Part shown: positions 53,177 through 60,204 of the stretch, piece after piece
Position numbering within the stretch: the first letter of the stretch is position 1
How the letters are laid out: each line of letters opens with the position of its first letter
The notes under the pieces: model-generated
Databases searched by the model: none
The model's input: the letters and a program-made list of their open reading frames with translations, nothing else
Told to the model about the DNA's origin: nothing
Assembly (NCBI RefSeq): GCF_000385135.1
Contig: NZ_ARQM01000018.1
Location: 141,466-205,465, forward strand
DNA from: Promicromonospora sukumoe 327MFSha3.1
GTDB lineage: Bacteria > Actinomycetota > Actinomycetes > Actinomycetales > Cellulomonadaceae
Reading direction: 5' to 3'
Length of the DNA: 64,000 nt
Translations under genes and position numbers: made by a program

Positions 53177-53647
53177 TCACTCCGCCGGGGTGACCGGGCC
53201 GCAGGTCCAGGACGAGAACACCAGGTCGGTCTGCACGCGCCCCACCTCGCCGCGGGCGGTGAAGTCGAGCACGAGCCGCTGCAGCTCGTCGGTGTCGGCG
53301 CAGGCCACGTTGATCAGGAAGTCGTCCGGCCCCGACACGTGGTGCACCGCGCGGGTCTGCGGCAGCCGGCGCACCCACTCGACGAACGGCCCCAGCAGGG
53401 GCCGGGAATGGGTGGTCAGCCGCACCATCAGCATGGCCTGCAGCCCCCGCCCGACGGCGGCCGGGTCGATCGCCGCGTGGTACCCGCGGATCACGCCCGC
53501 GTTCTGCAGCCGCTGGACGCGCGCCAGGCAGGTCGACGGCGCGACGCCGACCCGCTGCGCGAGCGTCTTGTTGGAGAGGCGTCCGTCGTTCTGCAGCTCG
53601 AGCAGCAGCGCCCGGTCCACCGAATCCAGGAGCACGTTCTGGGTCAT
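53177..53647 (-). CDS. Lrp/AsnC-family transcriptional regulator
   Basis: 156 residues. The N-terminal helix-turn-helix (LDSVDRALLLELQNDGRLSN, LAQRVGVAPSTCLARVQRL) is followed by a RAM effector domain (GLQAMLMVRLTTHSRP, VHHVSGPDDFLINVACADTD). It is divergent from a Cys/Met-metabolism PLP enzyme 59 bp away, the standard pattern for an Lrp protein controlling an amino-acid lyase in response to its substrate. A leaderless-type -10 lies upstream. Confidence 0.9.
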   Translation of the reverse strand: MTQNVLLDSVDRALLLELQNDGRLSNKTLAQRVGVAPSTCLARVQRLQNAGVIRGYHAAIDPAAVGRGLQAMLMVRLTTHSRPLLGPFVEWVRRLPQTRAVHHVSGPDDFLINVACADTDELQRLVLDFTARGEVGRVQTDLVFSSWTCGPVTPAE

Positions 53648-53653
53648 GGGCCG

Positions 53654-53659
53654 AATATG
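53654..53659 (-). promoter_or_regulatory. -10 element for the lrp-like gene (leaderless)
   Basis: CATATT on the minus strand, 6 nt before the ATG at 53647. The adjacent AT-rich GAATATGT is also a possible Lrp site. Confidence 0.4.
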
Positions 53660-53706
53660 TAGCACGTCCCGACGCCGTCCGACAGGACGAATGCCGATAG
53701 TCACCC

Positions 53707-54834
53707 ATGAGCTTGCATTCCTGGACCACGCGCGCCGTCCACGCCGGCAAGGACGACCTCGCCGCCCTCGGGCTCCACGCCCCGCCCATCGACCTGTCCA
53801 CCACCTACCCGTCGTACGACGTCGTCGGCGAGGCCACGCGCCTGGACGAGTTCGCCGAGGGGCACGACGACGGCGGCCCGCCGGTGTACGGGCGCGTCGC
53901 CAACCCGACGGTGCGCCGGTTCGAGAACGCCCTGGCCGAGCTCGAGGGTGCCGAGGCGGCCGTCGCGTTCTCGACCGGCATGGCGGCACTGTCGGCGTGC
54001 CTGCTGGCCCAGGTCGCGGCGGGCCGCCCGCACGTCGTCGGCGTCCGGCCGCTGTACGGCACGACGGACCACCTGCTCGACTCGGGGCTGCTCGGCACCT
54101 CGGTGACGTGGGCGTCGCCCGAGGACGCGGCGTCGGCCATCACGGCCCGGACCGGGCTCGTGGTGGTCGAGACGCCGGCCAACCCCACGCTGGACGAGGT
54201 GGACCTGCGGGCGCTGACCGACGCCTGCGCGCCGGTCCCGGTGCTGGTGGACAGCACCTTCGCCACACCGGTGCTGCAGCACCCGCTGGAGCAGGGGGCC
54301 GCGATGGTGCTGCACAGCGCCACGAAGTATCTGGGCGGGCACGGCGACGTCATGGGCGGCGTGGTCGCCTGTGGCGAGGACGTGGCCCGGTCGCTGCGGC
54401 AGATCCGGTTCGTCACGGGCGCGATGCTGCACCCGATGGCGGGGTACGAGCTGCTGCGCGGCCTGTCGACGCTCGCGGTGCGGGTGCACGGGGCGTCGGC
54501 CACGGCGGCGGAGCTGGCACGCCGGCTCGCCGACCACCCGGGGGTGACCCGGGTGCACTACCCGAGCATCGGCGGGGCCATGGTGTCGTTCGAGACGTCG
54601 GCCGACCCGGTGGCGCTCGTGTCCGCCGTCCGGCTGATCACCCCGGCGGTGAGCCTGGGCAGCGTGGACAGCCTCATCCAGCACCCCGCCTCGCTGACCC
54701 ACCGGATCATGGACGAGGTGTCCCGCAAGGAGGCGGGCATCTCGCCGGACCTGGTGCGCCTGTCGGTGGGCCTGGAGGACGTCGAGGACCTCTGGGGCGA
54801 CCTGGACCAGGCCCTGGCCCACGCCGCCCGCTGA
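53707..54834 (+). CDS. Cys/Met metabolism PLP-dependent enzyme (cystathionine gamma-lyase/synthase family)
   Basis: 375 residues. Motifs: YGRVANPTVRRFENALAELE, VAFSTGMAAL, LYGTTDHLL, VETPANPTLDEVD, VDSTFATP and the PLP lysine K207 in HSATKYLGGHGD, then SVGLEDVEDL. It would cleave or form C-S bonds. It is shorter than usual: between VTRVHYPSI and GGAMVSFE the family normally has about 15-20 more residues (a HP-x-x-x-A segment), which are missing here in frame. The divergent Lrp-type gene likely regulates it. Confidence 0.87.
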   Translation: MSLHSWTTRAVHAGKDDLAALGLHAPPIDLSTTYPSYDVVGEATRLDEFAEGHDDGGPPVYGRVANPTVRRFENALAELEGAEAAVAFSTGMAALSACLLAQVAAGRPHVVGVRPLYGTTDHLLDSGLLGTSVTWASPEDAASAITARTGLVVVETPANPTLDEVDLRALTDACAPVPVLVDSTFATPVLQHPLEQGAAMVLHSATKYLGGHGDVMGGVVACGEDVARSLRQIRFVTGAMLHPMAGYELLRGLSTLAVRVHGASATAAELARRLADHPGVTRVHYPSIGGAMVSFETSADPVALVSAVRLITPAVSLGSVDSLIQHPASLTHRIMDEVSRKEAGISPDLVRLSVGLEDVEDLWGDLDQALAHAAR

Positions 54835-54884
54835 CTCCCGGGGCGGCGCCGCTCGACGCGGTGGTGGGGCGGTCGGCGTCCGCC

Positions 54885-54890
54885 TACCGT
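54885..54890 (+). promoter_or_regulatory. -10 element for the 54897 gene (leaderless)
   Basis: TACCGT, 6 nt before the ATG at 54897; a GAGGG between them is too close to act as a Shine-Dalgarno sequence. Confidence 0.42.
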
Positions 54891-54896
54891 GAGGGC

Positions 54897-55292
54897 ATGA
54901 CGAGCACCCCGTACGACCACGAAGACCTGCTCGCGTTCCTCGTCGGCTACGGCGTCGCGCTCGGGTCGGGCGACCTCGACGCCCTCGCCGACGGCCTCGC
55001 CTACCCGTCGGTGATCGTGGGTGCGGAACGCTCGGTCATGCTGCCCGACGCCGAGGCCGCCCGGGCGGAGCTCGGCGGCATGCTCGCGGGCTACCGGGAG
55101 CAGGGGCTGGTCGCCGCCGTGCCGGAGATCAAGGCCGTCGAGCAGGTGGGCGACGCGCTGCTGTGGGTCGACGTGCGGTGGAGCTTCAAGGACGAGAACG
55201 CCTCGGAGGCGACGGCGGACCGGATCCGCTACCTGCTGCGCCGCGGCCGGGACACGTTCGAGCTGTGCGTGGTCGTGCCCGTCGTGGAGTGA
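54897..55292 (+). CDS. Small uncharacterised protein, possibly NTF2-like
   Basis: 131 residues. An N-terminal helix pair (DLLAFLVGYGVALGSGDLDA, LADGLAYPSVIVG) leads into strands (ALLWVDVRWSFKDE, TFELCVVVPVVE), a pattern consistent with the SnoaL/NTF2-like cone fold used by polyketide cyclases and many small ligand binders. No catalytic residues can be assigned. It follows the PLP enzyme gene by 62 bp with its own promoter-like element. Confidence 0.65.
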   Translation: MTSTPYDHEDLLAFLVGYGVALGSGDLDALADGLAYPSVIVGAERSVMLPDAEAARAELGGMLAGYREQGLVAAVPEIKAVEQVGDALLWVDVRWSFKDENASEATADRIRYLLRRGRDTFELCVVVPVVE

Positions 55293-55433
55293 TCCCGGCG
55301 GGGCCGGCCCGGTCCCCGGCCTCCGGGCTGTGTCCGGAACCTGCTCCCCCATACCGACACTCGTGGCGCGACGCGCTTGGCACACTTTTTCTAACGAGCG
55401 TGCCTTGCGCGACACCCCCGTCGTGTGCGATAA

Positions 55434-55449
55434 ATAAGTGCCCGCTTAT
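55434..55449. promoter_or_regulatory. Probable ArsR-type operator of the SRPBCC-ArsR operon
   Basis: ATAAG (55434-55438) and CTTAT (55445-55449) form a dyad with a 6-nt spacer, 15 bp before the SRPBCC start. AT-rich dyads like this are typical of ArsR repressors, and an ArsR gene is second in the operon. Confidence 0.5.
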
Positions 55450-55464
55450 ACAAGGAGACAGATC

Positions 55465-56115
55465 ATGACCAGCACGAGCACCATCGACCCGGTCGCGACC
55501 GCCGGCCTCATGACCCGCGAGGTCCGCGACGGCAGCCGGGACGGCACCCCGACCAAGATCGCGGTCGCGCGCCGCACGTACAGCGCCGACCAGGACGACC
55601 TGTGGAACGCACTGACGTCCGCCGAACGCCTCCCCCGCTGGTTCCTGCCCGTCAGCGGCGACCTCGCCGTGGGCGGCCGCTACCAGTTCGAGGGCCAGGC
55701 GGGCGGCCTCGTCGAGCGCTGCGACGCCCCGGAGAGCTTCGCCGTCACCTGGGAGTTCGGCGGCCAGGTCTCCTGGGTGCAGGTCTCCCTCAGCCCGGCC
55801 GACGACGGCACCACGCTCGAGCTGGTGCACGAGGCCGTCGTCGACCCCGACTTCTGGACCCAGTACGGCCCCGGCGCCGTCGGCGTGGGCTGGGACCTGT
55901 CCCTGGTGGGGCTCGGCCTGCACCTCGCCACGCGCTCCGACAACGACGCGACCGAGTTCGAGTCGTGGACCCTCTCCCCCGTCGGCGTCGAGTTCGTCAG
56001 GCTGGCGAGCACGGACTGGGCCGACGCCGCCATCGCCTCCGGGGAGGACGCCGACCGGGCCCGCGCCGCCGGCGAGCGCACCGTGGCGTTCTACACCACG
56101 CAGCCGGAGGCCTGA
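55465..56115 (+). CDS. SRPBCC (AHSA1/START-like) domain protein
   Basis: 216 residues. The AHSA1 fold is indicated by ARRTYSADQDDLWNALTSAERL, PRWFLPVSGDLAVGGRYQFEG, FAVTWEFGGQVSWVQVSLSP and GWDLSLVGLGLHLA. These proteins bind hydrophobic ligands in a deep cavity. AAGGAGA precedes the ATG. The next gene starts directly after its stop and encodes an ArsR regulator, the common SRPBCC-ArsR pair in which the regulator controls its own operon. Confidence 0.88.
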   Translation: MTSTSTIDPVATAGLMTREVRDGSRDGTPTKIAVARRTYSADQDDLWNALTSAERLPRWFLPVSGDLAVGGRYQFEGQAGGLVERCDAPESFAVTWEFGGQVSWVQVSLSPADDGTTLELVHEAVVDPDFWTQYGPGAVGVGWDLSLVGLGLHLATRSDNDATEFESWTLSPVGVEFVRLASTDWADAAIASGEDADRARAAGERTVAFYTTQPEA

Positions 56116-56634
56116 GTGCCCGCCGCCGCCCGGCGGCGCGGCAGCGGCCCGGGCTTCGGGGACCGGCCCGCCGACGGCGGCGGTGCGCTCGGCCGCGACG
56201 CGGCTGCCGACGGCGGCTCCCCCGGCGGTCGCGCGCGGGACGCGGCCCTGGACACCGCGCGCGCCGGGGTGTTCGAGGCGCTCGGCGACCCGGTCCGCCG
56301 TCGGCTGATGGAGCTGCTCGCCACCGGCGAGCAGCCCGCGGGCGCCCTGGTCGCCGCCCTGCAGGCCCGCGTGCGCATCACGCAGCCGGCGGTCTCGCAG
56401 CACCTGAAGGTGCTGCGCGAGGCCGGACTGGTGCGGGTGCGCGCCGAGGGCACGCGCCGCCTGTACGCCGTGGACGACACCGGGACCGCGGCCGCACAGG
56501 CCTGGCTCGCCCGGTTCGAGGACACCTTCGCCCAGCCGCTCGACGCCCTGGCGACGGAGCTGGCCCGCGGCCGCCGCGAGCGCCGCAGGGCAGCCCCAGG
56601 CCCGACGGCTGCCGCCGATGAGGCTGCGGGCTGA
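56116..56634 (+). CDS. ArsR-family transcriptional regulator
   Basis: 172 residues from a GTG directly after the previous stop. A Gly/Asp/Arg-rich leader of about 48 residues precedes the winged helix (ARAGVFEALGDPVRRRLMEL, RITQPAVSQHLKVLREAGLV, RRLYAVDD). The ArsR fold carries no obvious Cys metal site, so it belongs to the non-metal group paired with SRPBCC proteins. The start is uncertain: an internal start near residue 45 would give a standard length of about 125. Confidence 0.85.
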   Translation: MPAAARRRGSGPGFGDRPADGGGALGRDAAADGGSPGGRARDAALDTARAGVFEALGDPVRRRLMELLATGEQPAGALVAALQARVRITQPAVSQHLKVLREAGLVRVRAEGTRRLYAVDDTGTAAAQAWLARFEDTFAQPLDALATELARGRRERRRAAPGPTAAADEAAG

Positions 56635-56661
56635 GCCCGGCTGGCTGAGCCCCGAGGTGAG

Positions 56662-56725
56662 TGGTCGGTAGAAGGTCAGGTGGTCGGCAACCCGGGTTGC
56701 CGACCACCTGACCTTCTACCGACCA
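56662..56725. terminator. Family C perfect 64-bp palindrome, copy 3
   Basis: 56662-56693 and 56694-56725 are perfect reverse complements with no loop (centre CCCGGG). It is the longest gapless palindrome in the window. It lies between the convergent ArsR and GDPD genes. The arms share GTCAGGTG(A/G)TCGGCAAC with the other family C copies. Confidence 0.75.
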
Positions 56726-56778
56726 TCCTGCGGCGAGCGGGCCGCGCCCCCGCCGCGCCTCCGCCGGGCCCGGTCCGG

Positions 56779-57906
56779 TCAGTAGCGCTTGGGGAGCTTG
56801 AGGTGGCGCTCCTTCATGATCGTGCGGAGCAGGTCCGGGCGGTCGGTGATCAGGCCGTCGACGCCGATGTCCAGCAGCGACTCCATGGTGGCGCGGTCGT
56901 CGACGGTCCACGGGACGACGTCCATGCCGGCGCGGTGCGCGGCGCGGACGAGCTCGGGCGTGGTGAAGGGGACGTAGCCGGGGTCGGTCACGCCGCCGCC
57001 CTGCGGGTCGCCGTGCACGGGCGAGACGGCGTCGGCGCCGAACGAGGCGGCCGCGGCGACGAACTTCTGCTGGATCGAGCCCGGGAAGTCGTCGATGTCG
57101 AGGCCGCCGAGCCACGGCGACACGCCGTCGACGCCGACCTGGAGGAACTGCTGGCCGTTGGTCAGCGCCACCAGGCCGAAGCGCGGCTCGACCTCGCTCA
57201 TCCGCATGAGCGAGCCCCAGTCGAAGCTCTGGATCGTCACCTGGTCGACCAGGCGAGCCTTGCGCACCTCGCGCGCGACGACCTGCACGAACTGCTCGCG
57301 CGGCGCCGTCTGCTCGGGGGCGCCGGCCTCGACCTTGGTCTCGATGTTGAGCATGACCTGGTGCGCGCGGTGGCGGTTGACCAGGGCCAGCACCTCCGAC
57401 AGCAGCGGCATGCGCTCGCCCGGGTGCAGCTCCTGCCCGGGGAACTGAGGCTGGCGCAGCGAGCCGCAGTCGATGGTGCGCACCTGCGCGAGCGTGAGGT
57501 CCTTGATGTACGTCTTGTTCGGCACGTAGGGGAACTGCGGGTCGCCCGGGAACGCGGGCTCGGTGTCGACGCACTTGGCCGGGCTCGGGTCGCGGTCGTG
57601 CGTCACGACGGCATACCCGTCGCGCGTGATCTGCACGTCGAGCTCGAGCGTGCTGACGCCCAGCGCGAGCGCGTTGTCGAAGGCCGGAAGCGTGTTCTCC
57701 ACGGTGAGCGCGATGCCGCCGCGGTGGGCCTGGAGGTCGAACGTGCGGTGGTGGCCGGCGGCCTTCGCGGCATCGGCGGCCGGGGCGGCACCGGCGGCGT
57801 CGGCGGCCAGGGCTGACGGCGCGGCGCCCAGCGCGAGCGCACCCGCGAGGGTCACGGCAAGGGCTGCGGTACGGGCGGCTGCGGCGCCGCGGGGGTTGGT
57901 CCTCAT
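56779..57906 (-). CDS. Secreted glycerophosphodiester phosphodiesterase
   Basis: 375 residues. A Sec signal peptide (RTAALAVTLAGALALGAAPS, cleavage near ALAADA) is followed by a GDPD TIM barrel: LQAHRGG with catalytic His, VENTLPAFDNALALGVSTLE with metal Glu, DVQITRDGYAVVTHD with the second His, and METK-type NIETKVEAG. Late strands carry PWTVDDRATM and GVDGLITDRPDLL. It hydrolyses glycerophosphodiesters outside the cell, supplying glycerol-phosphate and phosphate. No Pho box was found upstream. Confidence 0.9.
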   Translation of the reverse strand: MRTNPRGAAAARTAALAVTLAGALALGAAPSALAADAAGAAPAADAAKAAGHHRTFDLQAHRGGIALTVENTLPAFDNALALGVSTLELDVQITRDGYAVVTHDRDPSPAKCVDTEPAFPGDPQFPYVPNKTYIKDLTLAQVRTIDCGSLRQPQFPGQELHPGERMPLLSEVLALVNRHRAHQVMLNIETKVEAGAPEQTAPREQFVQVVAREVRKARLVDQVTIQSFDWGSLMRMSEVEPRFGLVALTNGQQFLQVGVDGVSPWLGGLDIDDFPGSIQQKFVAAAASFGADAVSPVHGDPQGGGVTDPGYVPFTTPELVRAAHRAGMDVVPWTVDDRATMESLLDIGVDGLITDRPDLLRTIMKERHLKLPKRY

Positions 57907-58038
57907 GCGCCCGAGCCTGGACGGGCCCGGTGGCCGGGGCAAGGCCCGCCGCCGTCGGCCCGGCGACGCGCCCGTGAACGCGCGGCGACCGGGACCCGGC
58001 CCCGACGGGCCCGGATGGACGCCGGGCGCACGGGACCT

Positions 58039-58129
58039 CCGGGGAAAGGTGTAGCCCTCCAGGTGGGTAACGCTGTGCTAGCAGTGCTCACTCAGCGTTA
58101 CCTGCCCGGTGGAGTACACCTTTCCCCGG
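58039..58129. repeat. Family E long imperfect hairpin, copy 1 (in a divergent intergenic region)
   Basis: Outer 15-bp arms (58039-58053 and 58115-58129, GGGGAAAGGTGTA) and inner 10-bp arms (58066-58075 and 58093-58102, GGTAACGCTG) are separated by 12-nt unpaired stretches on both sides, so they are exactly in register. The loop carries AGCAGTGCT. Unlike the other families it lies between divergent starts (GDPD and HtaA), so it is not obviously a terminator. Confidence 0.75.
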
Positions 58130-58172
58130 GTCGCCGGAGGGCGACGACGCCGTACGAATCCCCAGGTAGGAG

Positions 58173-58178
58173 TACCGT
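58173..58178 (+). promoter_or_regulatory. -10 element for the HtaA-domain gene (leaderless)
   Basis: TACCGT, exactly 6 nt before the GTG at 58185. The upstream TAGGAG is inside the promoter region rather than a Shine-Dalgarno sequence. Confidence 0.5.
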
Positions 58179-58184
58179 TCTCGC

Positions 58185-58649
58185 GTGGCTCATCTGGACT
58201 GGGAGATCAAGGCAAGCCTGCTGATGTACGTGATGGGGGCGCCGGGCGGCCGCATCGTGCAGGACGACGCCGTGGGCGGCACGGGCGCCTCGTTCCACTT
58301 CCCGCTCGACCCGGGACGCACGCCCGAGGTGTCCGCGGACTCCTCGTCGTTCGCGTTCACGGGCTCCGTGATCTTCATCGGGCACTTCGGCTCGTTCGTG
58401 GGCGAGGTCGCCGACATCGAGGTCGTCGCACCCGCCGACGGCGGCGCGGACTGGACCATGTCGATCCGGGATCGCGAGTCGGACGTGCGCACGGTCGCGT
58501 TCCGCCTGGCGGGCGCACCGGAGCGTTCGGCCGACGGCGCCCGCCTCACCTGGGCGCAGGTGGAGCTCACGGAGGACGGCGCCAAGCTCTGGGGCGGCAG
58601 CTACCCGGAGGCGACCCCCTTCGAACCGGTCTCGATCGACCTCTCCTGA
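58185..58649 (+). CDS. HtaA-domain protein
   Basis: 154 residues making up a single HtaA-like domain: LDWEIKASLLMYVMGAPGG at the N-terminus, then SFHFPLD, FTGSVIFIGHFGSFVGEVAD and WTMSIRDRESDVRTVAF. HtaA domains in corynebacteria bind haem outside the cell, but this protein has no signal peptide or membrane anchor, so a cytoplasmic or haem-independent role is possible. The conserved Tyr/His haem ligands are not obvious. Confidence 0.72.
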   Translation: MAHLDWEIKASLLMYVMGAPGGRIVQDDAVGGTGASFHFPLDPGRTPEVSADSSSFAFTGSVIFIGHFGSFVGEVADIEVVAPADGGADWTMSIRDRESDVRTVAFRLAGAPERSADGARLTWAQVELTEDGAKLWGGSYPEATPFEPVSIDLS

Positions 58650-58670
58650 CCTCGCCCGGTCCCCCGCCCG

Positions 58671-59657
58671 TCAGGCGGTGGGCGGGGTGACGTCGACGGT
58701 CGTGAGCCGGGTCGCCTGGGCCTCGCTCAGGGGCAGCGACAGGGCGGCGACCGCCGTGTCGAGCTGGGCGGGCTTGCTGCCGCCCAGCATCGGGTGGATG
58801 CCGCGGGACGCGAGCCAGGCGAGCACCACCTGGCCGCGGGTCGCGCCCAGCTCGGCCGCGACGTCGTCGAGCACGGCCAGCCGCCGCGTGGTGCCCGGGT
58901 GGTCGAAGACCTCGGGGATCGGCTTGACCGGGTTGTCGTACGCGCCCGACAGCAGCGGCGTGTACGCCCAGACGTCCAGGCGCTCGACGGCGGCCAGGTC
59001 GACGAGCTCGTCGTCGAGCCAGCCGAACCGGTGGTTGCCGGTGAGCGTGCCGGGGCGCGGCTGGAGGTAGCTGTAGGCGTGCTGGACCACGCTGAACGGC
59101 TCCTTGTCCTGCCCGGCGGCGTGCCGGCGTGCCCGCTCGACGCGCCACGCCGGGTGGTTGGACGTGCCGATCCGGGCCGCGACGCCGTCGGACACGAGGG
59201 CCGCGCAGGCGTCGGCGGTCTCCTCGACGGGAACGGAGCGGTCCTCCATGTGCGCCCAGGCGAGGTCGACGTGGTCGGTGCCGAGGCGGCGCAGGCTGCC
59301 CGTGATCTGCTCGCGGATCGCGGCGGGCGCGAGGCCCGTGCGCGAGGCGGGCCAGTGCGCGGCGTCGCGCGGCTCGGCCCCGAACTTGGTGGAGAGCAGC
59401 ACGCGGTCGCGCATGCCGGGGCGCGCGGCGAGCCAGCGGCCGAGCACCTCCTCGCTCTGGCCTCCGTAACCGGACTCGCTCGCCCAGAAGGCGTAGCAGT
59501 CGGCGGTGTCGATCCAGCGGCCGCCGGCGTCGACGAACCGGTCCAGGAGGTCGAACGCCGTGGCCTCGTCGACGGCGGTGCCGAACGTCATGGCGCCGAG
59601 CACGAGGCGCTCGGCGGGGGTGTGCTGTGTGGTGGTCATGGGATGTGCGGTGGTCAT
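58671..59657 (-). CDS. Aldo/keto reductase
   Basis: 328 residues. It has the TIM-barrel AKR motifs: LVLGAMTFGTAVDEATAFDL, WIDTADCYAFW with Asp and Tyr of the tetrad, LLSTKFG with Lys, DLAWAHMED with His, and GTSNHPAW. It reduces aldehydes or ketones with NADPH. The divergent MerR regulator and a canonical MerR-type operator-promoter (59673-59694) suggest induction by its substrate. A second in-frame ATG at 59639 is an alternative start that would leave a short leader. Confidence 0.88.
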   Translation of the reverse strand: MTTAHPMTTTQHTPAERLVLGAMTFGTAVDEATAFDLLDRFVDAGGRWIDTADCYAFWASESGYGGQSEEVLGRWLAARPGMRDRVLLSTKFGAEPRDAAHWPASRTGLAPAAIREQITGSLRRLGTDHVDLAWAHMEDRSVPVEETADACAALVSDGVAARIGTSNHPAWRVERARRHAAGQDKEPFSVVQHAYSYLQPRPGTLTGNHRFGWLDDELVDLAAVERLDVWAYTPLLSGAYDNPVKPIPEVFDHPGTTRRLAVLDDVAAELGATRGQVVLAWLASRGIHPMLGGSKPAQLDTAVAALSLPLSEAQATRLTTVDVTPPTA

Positions 59658-59672
59658 GGGAGCAGCGAAATC

Positions 59673-59694
59673 CCTGGAGCGCGCTCCAGGTCAA
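59673..59694 (-). promoter_or_regulatory. MerR-type operator-promoter of the aldo/keto reductase gene
   Basis: On the minus strand TTGACC (complement of 59689-59694) runs directly into the 18-bp palindrome CCTGGAGCGCGCTCCAGG (59673-59690). A dyad placed in the spacer just after the -35 is the hallmark of MerR-family promoters. It lies between the divergent merR and AKR genes. Confidence 0.75.
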
Positions 59695-59709
59695 GGGGAG
59701 GATCTGAGG

Positions 59710-60069
59710 ATGATCACGTATTCGCCCGCGCAGGCCGCCGAGGTCTCCGGCTTCAGCATCGACACGCTGCGGTACTACGAGCGCGAAGGCATCCTGCGGC
59801 CCATCGCGCGGACGTCGGGCGGGCACCGCACGTACACCGAGGACGACCTGGGCTGGCTCGACCTGGTGCACTGCCTGCGCGACACCGGTATGCCGATCGC
59901 GGACCTCAAGCGCTACGCCGAGCTGTCGCTCGACGAGGCGACGCTGGCCGCGCGCGTCGCGCTGCTGGAGGACCACGACCGGCGGGTGCAGGAGTCGATC
60001 GACACGCTCCGCGGCCAGCAGGAGCGCCTCCGGGAAAAGATCCGCTGGTACCGCGGTCAGGGCGTGTGA
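59710..60069 (+). CDS. MerR-family transcriptional regulator
   Basis: 119 residues. The N-terminal winged helix (MITYSPAQAAEVSGFSIDTL, RYYEREGILRPIARTSGGHR) and a C-terminal dimerisation helix (LAARVALLEDHDRRVQESID) match the small cysteine-free MerR group linked to oxidoreductases. It probably twists the dyad in the AKR promoter to activate it. A family D hairpin begins directly at its stop codon. Confidence 0.9.
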   Translation: MITYSPAQAAEVSGFSIDTLRYYEREGILRPIARTSGGHRTYTEDDLGWLDLVHCLRDTGMPIADLKRYAELSLDEATLAARVALLEDHDRRVQESIDTLRGQQERLREKIRWYRGQGV

Positions 60070-60130
60070 GTCGACCACAGCAGCTGCTGCCGGATCGGTG
60101 GCCGCCGCGGCAGCGACTGCTGTGGTCAAC
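60070..60130. terminator. Family D long hairpin, copy 3
   Basis: 23-bp arms with three mismatches (60070-60092 and 60108-60130), with the same GACCACAGCAG core as copies 1 and 2. It starts one base after the merR stop and precedes the kinase gene promoter. Confidence 0.65.
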
Positions 60131-60187
60131 GGGTCGCGGACCGGGGTGAAGTCAGGGGTGGACTTTTCTCTGATCGGAGTCCGTCCG

Positions 60188-60197
60188 CTGGTAGGTT
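60188..60197 (+). promoter_or_regulatory. Extended -10 promoter of the kinase gene (leaderless)
   Basis: CTGGTAGGTT, identical to the 10-mer at 46058-46067, ends 7 nt before the ATG at 60205. There is no Shine-Dalgarno sequence, so this transcript is probably leaderless. Confidence 0.5.
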
Positions 60198-60204
60198 TTC
60201 CGGC

